Assembly: GCF_035946395.1 (NCBI RefSeq) | Contig: NZ_DASYZI010000367.1 | Coordinates: 1 to 30,883, forward strand | Source: Actinocrinis sp035946395 | GTDB lineage: Bacteria; Actinomycetota; Actinomycetes; Streptomycetales; Catenulisporaceae | Reading direction: 5' to 3' | Length of the DNA: 30,883 bases | Shown: piece by piece, positions 13,150-22,011 of the stretch | How the letters are laid out: every line of letters begins with the position of its first letter | Position numbering within the stretch: position 1 is the first letter of the stretch | Program-made: the position numbers and the translations under genes | The notes under the pieces: model-generated | Told to the model about the DNA's origin: nothing | Seen by the model: only the letters and a program-made list of their open reading frames with translations | Databases searched by the model: none

Positions 13150-13174
13150 CCGGGGCCCGAATCGCGGGCCCCGG
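13150..13174 (+). terminator. GC-rich hairpin between rpoA and rplQ
   Basis: CCGGGGCCCG at 13150-13159 and CGGGCCCCGG at 13165-13174 form a perfect 10-bp stem with an AATCG loop. No T tract follows. As rplQ is normally co-transcribed with rpoA, it may be a partial terminator or an mRNA stabiliser. Confidence 0.5.
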
Positions 13175-13229
13175 GACTGCGTGAGGTACCTGGCACGGCC
13201 CACGCAGGATCCAAGAGGAGACAGAAGCA

Positions 13230-13796
13230 ATGCCCACCCCGAAGAAGGGGCCCCGCCTCGGCGGTTCCGGTGCGCACCAGAAGCACATCCTGGCGAACCT
13301 GGCCAAGTCCCTGATCGAGCACGGCGGGATCACCACCACCCACGCCAAGGCGCGCGAGCTGCGGCCGTTCGTGGAGCCGCTGATCACCAAGGCCCGCAAG
13401 GGCGGCCTGCACAACCGCCGCCAGGTCATGGCGGCGCTGGAGATCCGCAACACCGCGTTCTACGACGGCGGCGGCGTGATCGCCAAGCTGTTCGAGCAGG
13501 TCGGCCCGGCGTATGTGGAGCGTCCGGGCGGTTACACCCGGATCATCAAGCTCGGCCCGCGCCGTGGCGACAACGCCCCCATGGCCCGCATCGAACTGGT
13601 CGAGGCCCGCACCGTGCAGCAGCAGGCGACCGACGAGGCGACTGCGGCGACGCGGCGTGCCGTCAAGGAAACCGCGGCGAAGAAGAGCACGGCCGCTCCG
13701 GAGGACGAGGTCGTGGACGAGGTCGTCGAAGACTCGGTCGTCGCCGACGCCGCTGAGGCCGACGGCGAGCCCGAGGACGCCAAGCCGGAGGCGTGA
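13230..13796 (+). CDS. rplQ: 50S ribosomal protein L17
   Basis: A 188-residue L17. The conserved core (MPTPKKGPRLGGSGAHQ ... LANLAKSLIEHG ... TTHAKARELRPFVE ... GGYTRIIKLGPRRGDNAPMARIELV) occupies residues 1-125. A 60-residue tail follows that is first Ala/Thr-rich, then strongly acidic, as in other actinobacterial L17 proteins. The start follows AAGAGGAG at 13211-13218. It closes the alpha operon. Confidence 0.97.
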   Translation: MPTPKKGPRLGGSGAHQKHILANLAKSLIEHGGITTTHAKARELRPFVEPLITKARKGGLHNRRQVMAALEIRNTAFYDGGGVIAKLFEQVGPAYVERPGGYTRIIKLGPRRGDNAPMARIELVEARTVQQQATDEATAATRRAVKETAAKKSTAAPEDEVVDEVVEDSVVADAAEADGEPEDAKPEA

Positions 13797-13821
13797 GCAG
13801 TCACGCGCTCTGACACGGTGT

Positions 13822-13863
13822 CACATGATGCTGGTCACACGATGCTGGTCACATGGTGCAGCT
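13822..13863 (+). repeat. 14-bp tandem triplication upstream of truA
   Basis: Units CACATGATGCTGGT (13822-13835), CACACGATGCTGGT (13836-13849) and CACATGGTGCAGCT (13850-13863). The first two differ at one position, the third at four. A small palindrome TGACAC-G-GTGTCA (13811-13823) adjoins. The repeat fills most of the rplQ-truA spacer. Confidence 0.7.
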
Positions 13864-13868
13864 ATTCG

Positions 13869-13905
13869 ATGCGGGTGAGAGCCACATGAGGGCTCTCACC
13901 CGCAT
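13869..13905 (+). terminator. 15-bp hairpin containing the truA start codon in its loop
   Basis: ATGCGGGTGAGAGCC at 13869-13883 and GGCTCTCACCCGCAT at 13891-13905 are exact complements with a 7-base loop ACATGAG that holds the truA ATG (13886-13888). TTCGCTTGG follows. It looks like the alpha-operon terminator and also encodes the first codons of truA. Confidence 0.6.
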
Positions 13906-14710
13906 TCGCTTGGATCTCGCCTATGACGGAACGGACTTCGCCGGCTGGGCTCGGCAGCGCTCGGGCGTGCGCACGGTCCAGGGCGTGCTGGAAGACGCGC
14001 TGACCGCCGTACTACGTCTGCGCGAGCCCGCGCAGCTCACCGTCGCAGGGCGTACCGATGCCGGAGTACACGCGTCCGGCCAGGTCGCGCATGTGGACCT
14101 GCCGACCGGAACGTGGATCGAGCACGCGGACAAGCTCCTCTATCGGCTGGCCGGCAAGCTGCCGATGGACGTACGCGTCTGGGCCGTGTCCGAAGCACCC
14201 GCCGACTTCGACGCACGCTTCGCCGCCCTGTCGAGACGTTACGTCTACCGCGTCGGCGACTCGCGCCACGGCGTCGAGCCGGTGCGGCGCCGTTTCGTCC
14301 TCTGGCACGCGCATCAACTGGATGTCGCCGCGATGAACGACGCCGGCGCGCTGATGCTCGGCGAGCACGACTTCGCCGCCTACTGCAAGAAGCGCGAGGG
14401 CGCGACCACGATCAGGCGCCTGCTACGCATCGACTGGCAGCGCACCCGGCACGACGAGGTGGCGGCGACGGTCGAGGCCGACGCGTTCTGCCACTCGATG
14501 GTGCGCGCGCTGGTGGCGGCGATGCTGATGGTCGGAGACGCCCGGCGCCCGGCGGACTTCCCGGCCGAGGTGCTCGGCAGCCTGATCCGCCATCCCGGTG
14601 TCAACGTCGTCCCGCCGCACGGTCTCTCACTCGAAGAGGTGCGATACCCGGAGGATGAGCAGCTGGCCGCCCGCGCCCTCGAAGCGCGCCGGATCCGGAC
14701 GCTGTGTTGA
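13886..14710 (+). CDS. truA: tRNA pseudouridine(38-40) synthase
   Basis: A 274-residue TruA, which isomerises uridines 38-40 of the tRNA anticodon arm. The catalytic aspartate is D58 in AGRTDAGVHASGQVAHVD. LDLAYDGTDFAGW opens the catalytic fold, and FCHSMVRALVAAMLMVG lies near the C-terminus. The ATG at 13886 gives the normal MRALTRIRLDLAYDG start; an in-frame ATG at 13853 would add eleven residues translated from the repeat and hairpin. The chosen start sits in a hairpin loop with no clear Shine-Dalgarno site. Confidence 0.94.
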   Translation: MRALTRIRLDLAYDGTDFAGWARQRSGVRTVQGVLEDALTAVLRLREPAQLTVAGRTDAGVHASGQVAHVDLPTGTWIEHADKLLYRLAGKLPMDVRVWAVSEAPADFDARFAALSRRYVYRVGDSRHGVEPVRRRFVLWHAHQLDVAAMNDAGALMLGEHDFAAYCKKREGATTIRRLLRIDWQRTRHDEVAATVEADAFCHSMVRALVAAMLMVGDARRPADFPAEVLGSLIRHPGVNVVPPHGLSLEEVRYPEDEQLAARALEARRIRTLC

Positions 14711-14728
14711 TTCGCCGGATTGGTCGTT

Positions 14729-14758
14729 TTGACCCTGTGACTGCTTGTCAAGTAGCCT
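14729..14758 (+). promoter_or_regulatory. rplM-rpsI promoter
   Basis: TTGACC at 14729-14734 and TAGCCT at 14753-14758 are 18 bases apart, a good fit to the vegetative actinobacterial promoter. It lies just after the truA stop and would give a leader of about 165 bases before rplM. Confidence 0.6.
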
Positions 14759-14764
14759 GTACGC

Positions 14765-14930
14765 GTTCGTTTCCGCGCATCGCCGTCTCTTCACGGCGCG
14801 CGCCCGGACTTCGGCCGATCGCAGAGCCGAAGAAGCCGGGGGGCACGGTGCCTGATGCCGTAGGTATCGGCGTCACCGCGTGCCTACGGATCCCAAGCAT
14901 TCAGGTATTCCATCTAACGAAGGCAATCCC
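14765..14930 (+). promoter_or_regulatory. Structured 5' leader of rplM
   Basis: Stems visible are CTTCGGC 14809-14815 with GCCGAAG 14826-14832, GGCA 14842-14845 with TGCC 14849-14852, and CCGTAGG 14858-14864 with CCTACGG 14883-14889 enclosing CGG/CCG. Firmicute rplM-rpsI operons have an L13 leader RNA. Whether this is an actinobacterial counterpart is inference; I do not recognise its consensus here. Confidence 0.4.
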
Positions 14931-15374
14931 GTGCCCACGTACAGCCCCAAGCCCGGCGAGGTCGAGCAGAAGTGGTACGTCATCGACGCCGCTGACGTCG
15001 TCCTCGGCCGGCTCGCCAGCCAGACGGCAATCCTCCTGCGTGGCAAGCACAAGCCGCAGTTCGCGCCGCACGTGGACACCGGCGACTTCGTGATCATCGT
15101 CAACGCCGACAAGGTCCACCTGTCCGGCAACAAGCGCGAGGACAAGCTGGCCTACCGGCACTCCGGCTACCCCGGTGGTCTGCGCTCGGTCAAGTACGGC
15201 GACCTGATCGACAAGGACTCCCGCAAGGCCGTGGAGAAGGCCGTGCGCGGCATGCTGCCGAAGAACACCCTCGGCCGCCAGATGCTGAAGAAGCTCAAGG
15301 TCTACGGCGGCCCGGCGCACCCGCACGCCGCGCAGCAGCCCGAGCCGTACACGCTGTCCCAGGTCGCGCAGTAA
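14931..15374 (+). CDS. rplM: 50S ribosomal protein L13
   Basis: A 147-residue L13, an early assembly protein of the large subunit. Diagnostic blocks are YVIDAADVVLGRLAS, LLRGKHKPQFAPHVDTGDFV, NADKVHLSGNK, YRHSGYPGGLRS and GMLPKNTLGRQMLKKLKVY. The GTG at 14931 (PTYSPKPGEV) matches family length; an in-frame ATG at 14880 would add 17 residues made from the leader hairpin and is rejected. GAAGG lies at 14919-14923. rpsI follows after 45 bases. Confidence 0.96.
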   Translation: MPTYSPKPGEVEQKWYVIDAADVVLGRLASQTAILLRGKHKPQFAPHVDTGDFVIIVNADKVHLSGNKREDKLAYRHSGYPGGLRSVKYGDLIDKDSRKAVEKAVRGMLPKNTLGRQMLKKLKVYGGPAHPHAAQQPEPYTLSQVAQ

Positions 15375-15419
15375 CCACTGCCGCTAACTGTTTCCCGATC
15401 GAATAAGGAGTTCGCGGCT

Positions 15420-15923
15420 GTGTCTGAAATGACCGCCGAAGTCGAGGCCGAGGCCATCGACGACGAGGAAGTCCCCGAGACGTACACCACCGAGACCGCC
15501 CCGGCCTCCGCGCCGGCCCGGCAGCTCTCGGTGACCATCGCGGCCGGCGGCACCGGCCGCCGCAAGGAGGCCGTCGCCCGGGTGCGCATCATTCCGGGCA
15601 CCGGCAAGTGGAAGATCAACGGTCGTTCGCTCGACTCGTACTTCCCGAACAAGGTGCACCAGCAGGAGGTCAACGAGCCCTTCCACGTGCTGGAGCTGGA
15701 CGGCCGCTACGACGTGATCGCCCGCATCGACGGCGGCGGCGTGTCCGGCCAGGCCGGTGCGCTGCGCCTGGGCATCGCGCGCGCGCTGAACGAGGCCGAC
15801 ACCGAGAACAACCGGCCGTCCCTGAAGAAGGCCGGCTTCCTCACCCGTGACGCGCGGGTGAAGGAGCGCAAGAAGGCCGGTCTCAAGAAGGCCCGCAAGG
15901 CTCCGCAGTACAGCAAGCGCTAG
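15420..15923 (+). CDS. rpsI: 30S ribosomal protein S9
   Basis: A 167-residue S9. About 35 acidic N-terminal residues, typical of actinobacteria, precede the core AAGGTGRRKEAVARVRIIPGTG, and the protein ends RKAPQYSKR, whose last arginine contacts the P-site tRNA anticodon. The GTG start is supported by AAGGAG at 15405-15410, nine bases upstream; an ATG three codons later is the alternative. It pairs with rplM as in most bacteria. Confidence 0.96.
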   Translation: MSEMTAEVEAEAIDDEEVPETYTTETAPASAPARQLSVTIAAGGTGRRKEAVARVRIIPGTGKWKINGRSLDSYFPNKVHQQEVNEPFHVLELDGRYDVIARIDGGGVSGQAGALRLGIARALNEADTENNRPSLKKAGFLTRDARVKERKKAGLKKARKAPQYSKR

Positions 15924-16218
15924 TACCGTCGCTATTTCCGTGGCGGTCGGCCTTCGCTGCGCTCGCCGCCTCATGACGACATCTGGCCGCGTTGTGGAAA
16001 CGCTCACGCACCACCAGTGCGAGAGCGTTCCCGCGTCTTGCTGAACGCCATCCTGGCGCGGCGCAAAGCCGACATGCGACCCTGCTGTGCGCTTTTCGCG
16101 TACGGTGGGGTTGCCTGTTTTCCGGCGGGTAACGCACAGCGCAACCATGACCCCTCTCTCCTTGTCGTCTTTACCGAGACCTCGACAACCCACTAGTCCA
16201 CCTCTGGGGGTTCGGACC
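15924..16218 (+). other. Intergenic region rpsI-glmM
   Basis: No gene is supported in these 295 bases. A stem at 15996-16032 (CGCTC/GAGCG outer and GCAC/GTGC inner helices) may terminate rplM-rpsI. No good promoter was found for glmM, although TTGCCT 16110-16115 is -35-like. The glmM start has no strong Shine-Dalgarno match; GGGGG at 16206-16210 is nearest. Confidence 0.4.
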
Positions 16219-17562
16219 ATGGCCCGACTTTTCGGCACCGACGGCGTGCGCGGCCTCGCCAACCGGGATCTGACCGCCGAGCTCGCGCTCGACCTGTCGA
16301 TCGCCGCGGCGCACGTCCTTGCCGAACTGGGCACCTTCGCCGGGCACCGGCCCAGGGCGGTGGTCGGCCGGGACCCGCGGGCCTCCGGCGAGTTCCTGGA
16401 GGCCGCGGTGTCCGCCGGGCTGGCCTCCGCCGGAGTCGACGTGATCCGGGTCGGCGTGCTGCCCACCCCGGCCGTGGCGTACCTGACCGAGGCGCTCGGC
16501 GCCGACCTCGGCGTGATGCTCTCGGCGAGCCACAATCCCGCTCCGGACAACGGGATCAAGTTCTTCTCCCGCGGCGGCCTCAAGCTGGCCGACGAGGTCG
16601 AGGAGGCGATCGAGGCCCGCATCGGCGAGCAGTGGGAGCGGCCGGTCGGCGGCGGCGTGGGCCGGATCACCGACCTGCCGGACGGCGGTTCGCGGTACGT
16701 GGACTACCTCGTCTCGACCGTGCCCAACCGGCTTGACGGTCTCAAGGTGGTCGTGGACGAGGCGCACGGCGCGGCATACCGGGTCTCGCCGGAGGCGCTG
16801 CGCTGGCTCGGCGCGGAAGTCGTCGAGATCGGCGTGCAGCCGGACGGCCTGAACATCAACGACGGCTGCGGCAGCACGCACCTCGACTCGCTGCGCGCCG
16901 CGGTGGCCGAGCACGGCGCCGACGCGGGCATCGCGCACGACGGCGACGCGGACCGCTGCCTGGCCGTGGACGCGTCCGGCGCGGTCGTGGACGGCGACCA
17001 GGTCATCGCGATACTCGCTCTCGCGCTGCGCGAGCACGGCAAGCTGGCCAAGGACACCGTCGTCACGACCGTGATGTCCAACCTCGGCTTCAAGATCGCG
17101 ATGGAGCGGGAGGGGGTGACGGTGGTGCAGACCGCCGTCGGCGACCGCTACGTCCTGGAGGCCATGCGGGCCGACGGCCTGTCCATCGGCGGCGAGCAGT
17201 CCGGCCATGTGATCCTGCTCGACCACGCCAGGACCGGCGACGGCGTGCTGACCGGCCTGCACCTGCTCGCGCGCGTCGCCGAGACCGGCAAGCCGCTGGA
17301 AGAGCTCGCCGCGGTCATGCGCCGGCTGCCGCAGGTGCTGGTCAATGTCAAGGACGTGGACAAGTCGCGGGTCGACACGTCGCCGCAGATCTCCGAGGCG
17401 GTCGGCGCCGCGCAGAGCGAACTGGGCACCGGCGGCCGCGTGCTGCTGCGGCCCTCGGGCACTGAGCCGATGGTGCGTGTGATGGTCGAGGCGGAATCGC
17501 ACGATCTGGCCGAGTCCGTCGCACAGAGGCTCGCCGGCGTGGTGCGCACGGCACTCGCCTGA
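16219..17562 (+). CDS. glmM: Phosphoglucosamine mutase
   Basis: A 447-residue enzyme interconverting glucosamine 6-phosphate and glucosamine 1-phosphate on the way to UDP-GlcNAc. The N-terminus MARLFGTDGVRGLAN, the active-site phosphoserine S104 in LSASHNPAPDNGIKFF, the metal loop DGDADR and the C-terminal phosphate-binding RPSGTEPMVRVMVE are all present. The start at 16219 matches the family opening; an ATG at 16087 would add 44 unrelated residues. glmS, the preceding step, lies 4.4 kb downstream. Confidence 0.96.
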   Translation: MARLFGTDGVRGLANRDLTAELALDLSIAAAHVLAELGTFAGHRPRAVVGRDPRASGEFLEAAVSAGLASAGVDVIRVGVLPTPAVAYLTEALGADLGVMLSASHNPAPDNGIKFFSRGGLKLADEVEEAIEARIGEQWERPVGGGVGRITDLPDGGSRYVDYLVSTVPNRLDGLKVVVDEAHGAAYRVSPEALRWLGAEVVEIGVQPDGLNINDGCGSTHLDSLRAAVAEHGADAGIAHDGDADRCLAVDASGAVVDGDQVIAILALALREHGKLAKDTVVTTVMSNLGFKIAMEREGVTVVQTAVGDRYVLEAMRADGLSIGGEQSGHVILLDHARTGDGVLTGLHLLARVAETGKPLEELAAVMRRLPQVLVNVKDVDKSRVDTSPQISEAVGAAQSELGTGGRVLLRPSGTEPMVRVMVEAESHDLAESVAQRLAGVVRTALA

Positions 17563-17638
17563 TGGCGCAGTCTTTCGGCGAATAGCACCGTTCCGGCGAC
17601 GTCTTGTGGCAGTGTTTCCCCGAAAAAGGGGCGGCACT

Positions 17639-18298
17639 GTGGTCGGGACGCGTGGTGTGCGTGAGCGGTTCGTGGACTCGCCGACTTCGCTCGGCGCGAA
17701 GGCCAGGGCGCGCCGCTGGGAGTGGTTTCGGCGGGAGTTCCCCGACCTCGGCTCGATGTCGGTGATCGACCTCGGCGGCAGGCCGGAATCGTGGCTGCGG
17801 GCGCCGGTGCGCCCGGCGCGGGTCCACGTGGTCAATCTGGAGCCGCCGCCGGAAGTGACGCCGGACTGGATCACCGCCGAGGAAGGCGACGCCTGCGACC
17901 TGCCCGCGCACGTGCGCAAGGGTGAGTACGACCTGGTGTTCTCCAACTCGGTGATCGAACACGTCGGCGGCCACCAGCAGCGGGCGCGGTTCGCCGAGGC
18001 GGTGCGCGGCCTCGCTCCGCGCCACTGGGTCCAGACCCCGTACCGGTACTTCCCGGTCGAGCCGCACTTCCTGTTCCCCGGCTTCCAGTTCCTGCCGCTG
18101 GCCGCCCGAGCGGGAATCGTGCGCCGCTGGCCGCTGGTGCACTCCCGCCCCGACGACCGGCCGACCGCACTGCGCGTCGCCCTCGGCGTCGAGCTGCTGA
18201 GCAGGACCGAGTTGGCGTACTACTTCCCGCACTCCGCCATCCGTCAGGAGCGGATCGGCGGGCTCGCCAAGTCGCTGGTGGCCGTCAAGACGGCCTGA
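17639..18298 (+). CDS. Class I SAM-dependent methyltransferase, substrate unknown
   Basis: About 219 residues. Motif I is MSVIDLGGRPESW, an acidic strand end follows in VVNLEPPPE, DACDLP precedes motif IV-like YDLVFSNSVIEHVGG, and VQTPYRYFPVEPHFLFPGF resembles family members that methylate small or lipid substrates; the target cannot be named. GTG at 17639 has GGGG at 17628-17631 upstream, itself able to pair with CCCC 17618-17621. An in-frame GTG at 17606 is an alternative. Only nine bases separate its stop from that of the convergent ABC permease gene. Confidence 0.8.
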   Translation: MVGTRGVRERFVDSPTSLGAKARARRWEWFRREFPDLGSMSVIDLGGRPESWLRAPVRPARVHVVNLEPPPEVTPDWITAEEGDACDLPAHVRKGEYDLVFSNSVIEHVGGHQQRARFAEAVRGLAPRHWVQTPYRYFPVEPHFLFPGFQFLPLAARAGIVRRWPLVHSRPDDRPTALRVALGVELLSRTELAYYFPHSAIRQERIGGLAKSLVAVKTA

Positions 18299-18307
18299 GC
18301 TGGCCGG

Positions 18308-19027
18308 TCACGCATCCCCGGTCAATCTGAACGAGCGCAGCCGGTTCGCGGCGAATGCGAGTGCTGCGCCGCTGGCGATCACGGCCAGGATCAGCGCGGT
18401 GGTGGCGGTCAGGTGCGCGTCGAGCGCGTCGTTCTTCGCGATCGAGTTCGCCACGCCGAGGGCGTACTGCTCGGCGGAGAGGTACTTCGCGCCGGTGACC
18501 AGGTTGGTGACCAGGTCCTCCCAGATCGCGACGTAAGCCAGCGCGTAGGTCACCGGGTGCTTGCTGACCGTGGAGATCAGCACGAACACCGCCGAGTAGA
18601 CCGTGGAGGCGACGACCGCGCCGAGGCCGAGGCCGACCGCCAGCTTGCCGACCGACCCGGCCGCGATGATCCCGGCGACGAATTCGGGCACCGCGGCGAA
18701 CAGCACCGTCACCACGGTCGCGATGAAGGCTTTGGTGGCGATCACCGACTCACGGGGCACCGGGGTGGCCAGCAGGTGCAGGATCGAGCTGTCGTCGATC
18801 TCGGAGCCGAGCACCGAGGTGCCCACGATCAGCGCGGTCAGCGGGAGCAGCGCGCTGAAGCCGACCCGGCCGAGCATCTCGCCGGGCCAGGTGGGCGAGG
18901 CGCCGTGCGCCGCCTTCAGCGCGATGGTCAGGATCAGCAGGACGGCCGCGGGCAGCGCGAGCAGGAACGCGCGTTTGCGGCCGAGCAGCGCGCGCAGGGT
19001 GATCCTGGCGATGGTCGGGTTGAACAT
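18308..19027 (-). CDS. ABC-2 type transporter permease
   Basis: A 239-residue membrane protein with about six hydrophobic segments, among them FLLALPAAVLLILTIAL, FSALLPLTALIVGTSVLG and AALILAVIASGAALAFA-like ALILAVIASGAAL. The motif SEIDDSSILHLLATPVPRESV between the second and third segments is typical of ABC-2 permeases of the export type. It is the last gene of a four-gene minus-strand cassette and starts two bases after the stop of the neighbouring ATPase. Substrate unknown. Confidence 0.85.
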   Translation of the reverse strand: MFNPTIARITLRALLGRKRAFLLALPAAVLLILTIALKAAHGASPTWPGEMLGRVGFSALLPLTALIVGTSVLGSEIDDSSILHLLATPVPRESVIATKAFIATVVTVLFAAVPEFVAGIIAAGSVGKLAVGLGLGAVVASTVYSAVFVLISTVSKHPVTYALAYVAIWEDLVTNLVTGAKYLSAEQYALGVANSIAKNDALDAHLTATTALILAVIASGAALAFAANRLRSFRLTGDA

Positions 19028-19029
19028 CC

Positions 19030-19965
19030 CTAGGCTCCCACGAGGTAGGCGAAGACCGATTCGAGCGATTCGTCGGCCGGGATGACTTCGCGCAGGCCGA
19101 CTCCGGCGTCGCGGCTCGCGCGCGCGAGCTGGCGGGTGAACGTGCCGTGGTCGCCCGCGTGCACCTCAAGGCCGGCGCCGGTGAGCGTCACGCCCTGGAC
19201 CGCCGGAGAGCCGATGAGCGCTTGGGCGAGGGCGCGGTCGTTCGTGGTGCGCACGACGAACACGTGCGGCCGGTTGGTCATCAGCCGCCTGATGGTGCGG
19301 TAGTCGCCGGACGCGGCGAGCCGTCCGGCCACGACGACCTGGACCGTGTCCGCGAGGCGTTCGACCTCTTCCAGGATGTGCGAGGAGAACAGGATGACGC
19401 GGCCGGCCCGGCCGAGCCCGCGCAGCAGATCCATCATGTGCAGCCGCTGGCGCGGGTCCATCCCGTTGAACGGCTCGTCGAGCAGGAGGACCTGCGGATC
19501 GTGCACGAGCGCCGCGGCGACTTTGGCTCGCTGGCGCATGCCTTTGGAGTACGTGTCGATCGTCCGGTCGGCCGCGTCGATCAGCTCGACCATCTCCAGC
19601 GCGCGTTCGGCGGCGGCCTTCGGGTCGGGCAGCCTGTGCAGCTTCGCGGACGCGACCACGAACTCGCGGGCGGTCAGGAAGGCGTAGACCGAGTCGCGTT
19701 CCGGGACCAGGCCGACGGTCCGGAAGATGCCGGGGTTGCGCCACGGCGCCGTGCCGCCGATGGTCACCGTGCCGCGCGAGGGCTCCAGGAACCCGGAGAT
19801 CATGTGCAGCAGGGTCGACTTGCCGGCGCCGTTCGGGCCGAGCAGCCCGGTGACCCCGGGGCCGAGCGTCATGGTGATGTCGTTGACCGCGACGACGTTG
19901 CCGTACCAGCGGGTGGTGTTGGTCAGCTGGACCGTGGAGGCGGCCGCTGTGACGTCGGTGCTCAT
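19030..19965 (-). CDS. ABC transporter ATP-binding protein
   Basis: A 311-residue ATPase. Walker A is GPNGAGKST at residues 43-51, the signature motif is YSKGMRQRAKVAAALV, Walker B is VLLLDEPFNGMDP, and the switch histidine is in SSHIL. The Q-loop position carries Glu (VGLVPERDSVY) instead of Gln, as seen in ABC-2 exporter ATPases. A C-terminal regulatory region of about 90 residues follows. The ATG overlaps the preceding permease stop (ATGA at 19965-19962), so the two are coupled. Confidence 0.92.
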   Translation of the reverse strand: MSTDVTAAASTVQLTNTTRWYGNVVAVNDITMTLGPGVTGLLGPNGAGKSTLLHMISGFLEPSRGTVTIGGTAPWRNPGIFRTVGLVPERDSVYAFLTAREFVVASAKLHRLPDPKAAAERALEMVELIDAADRTIDTYSKGMRQRAKVAAALVHDPQVLLLDEPFNGMDPRQRLHMMDLLRGLGRAGRVILFSSHILEEVERLADTVQVVVAGRLAASGDYRTIRRLMTNRPHVFVVRTTNDRALAQALIGSPAVQGVTLTGAGLEVHAGDHGTFTRQLARASRDAGVGLREVIPADESLESVFAYLVGA

Positions 19966-20953
19966 GCGACACCAACTTTCCGGTAGCGCAGGTACAGGCC
20001 GCCGGCGGTCAGGCCGGTCAGCAGGATCAGTTCGGCCGCGTACAGTCCGCCGGCGCCCTGCGGATCGGGGATGTTGCCGTCGGTGGCGTGGAAGGCCCAG
20101 ATCCGGGTGCCCTCGACCAGGCGCAGCGGGTCGACCAGGCCGCCGTTGCGGGCGATCCCGTTGTAGGTGATCGTCTCCTTGAACGGCGGGGGATTGGTGT
20201 CCGGACCCTGCTGCGCACCGGGTCCCTGCGTCACCGCCACCGGCGGCGGGCCGTCCCCGTGGGTGCCGACGGATTCGAGCACGTGCGAGATCGCGGTCGT
20301 GGCCAGCAGCAGGATCGCGATCGCCCCGGTGGCCAGCGCGCGGCGGCCGGTGGTGGAGGCGATCAGCAGCGTCAGCGGCGCGAAGAGCAGGCCGTAGGCG
20401 AGGGCGACCAGCAGGCCGGGCACGAGATCCCTGGTCTGCGCCCACACGCCCGAGCCGCTGGTGGACGACGCGATGGTGCCGAGGTACATCGCCACCAGCG
20501 GCAGTCCCTCGAACAGCACGATCGCGGTGGCCAGCGCCAGCAGCTTCGCCAGCGGGTAGTCGGCGCGGCGCAGCGGCCGGGAGAAGTACAGCGGCAGCGT
20601 GTGGTGCCGCAGGTCGCGCGAGACCAGTTCGGGCGCGGCCACCGCGACGAACAGGAAGAACAGCAGCGAGGTGTTGTAGGCGTAGTGCGTGTAGGGCAGC
20701 GGCAGCGATCCGCCGACGTCCGCCACCTTGTAGATGGAGACCGCGGCCGGCAGCATCATCAGCGCGAACGTGGCCAGCGGGATGATCCTCGCCCGCGCGC
20801 TGCGGCCGAAGCCGAAGGCCGCGCGCAGGCTGAAGAAGTAGAGCGCGCGCACGATGTGCGCCCGGCCGAGCCGGGTGCCGGTGTACGGCTTGTATCCGAT
20901 GTCGTGGATGACGCTGCCGTTGCCGTCCGAAGCGGCGGTGGTGCTCGTCGTGG

Positions 20954-20957
<4 letters not shown>
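19962..20957 (-). CDS. ABC-2 type transporter permease, larger subunit
   Basis: A 331-residue membrane protein. A soluble N-terminus (IGYKPYTGTRLGR) precedes about six membrane segments. An extracytoplasmic loop of about 90 residues, rich in Pro and Gly (GDGPPPVAVTQGPG), comes before the last one. VSRDLRHHTLPLYFSRPLRRADY is the cytoplasmic coupling motif common in ABC-2 permeases. The start is preceded by GGAGG on the minus strand and overlaps the upstream ATPase stop. It differs enough from the 18308-19027 permease that the two are probably partners of separate ATPases. Confidence 0.88.
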
Positions 20958-21901
<944 letters not shown>

Positions 21902-21907
21902 GCGGAC

Positions 21908-21913
21908 ACCGTA
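21908..21913 (-). promoter_or_regulatory. Putative leaderless -10 element of the ABC cassette
   Basis: TACGGT on the minus strand fits TAnnnT and is six bases from the GTG at 21901. No Shine-Dalgarno site precedes that GTG. A good -35 was not found in the GC-rich sequence beyond. Confidence 0.4.
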
Positions 21914-21998
21914 GTCCCGGCGGCTGTCGTGCGGCGTCCGCTCGGGGGATGACCCGACCCGGACGTCCGGCTAAGGGTTGTTCCGGAGCACGGCCCGG

Positions 21999-22004
21999 TA
22001 GGGT
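21999..22004 (+). promoter_or_regulatory. Putative leaderless -10 element of glmS
   Basis: TAGGGT lies seven bases before the glmS ATG, and TTGTTC at 21978-21983 is a loose -35 at a short 15-base distance. The absence of a leader rules out a glmS ribozyme here. Confidence 0.4.
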
Positions 22005-22011
22005 GGCAGAC

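Noticed and set aside
14880..14930. N-terminal extension of L13
   Set aside because: The extra residues come from the leader hairpin; family length supports the GTG at 14931.
16171..17946. A minus-strand open frame of 591 codons opposite glmM
   Set aside because: Same shadow pattern; glmM on the plus strand is unambiguous with all active-site motifs.
21902..22011. glmS ribozyme or other leader riboswitch
   Set aside because: Only 110 bases lie between the divergent genes, and the -10-like element sits seven bases before the glmS ATG.
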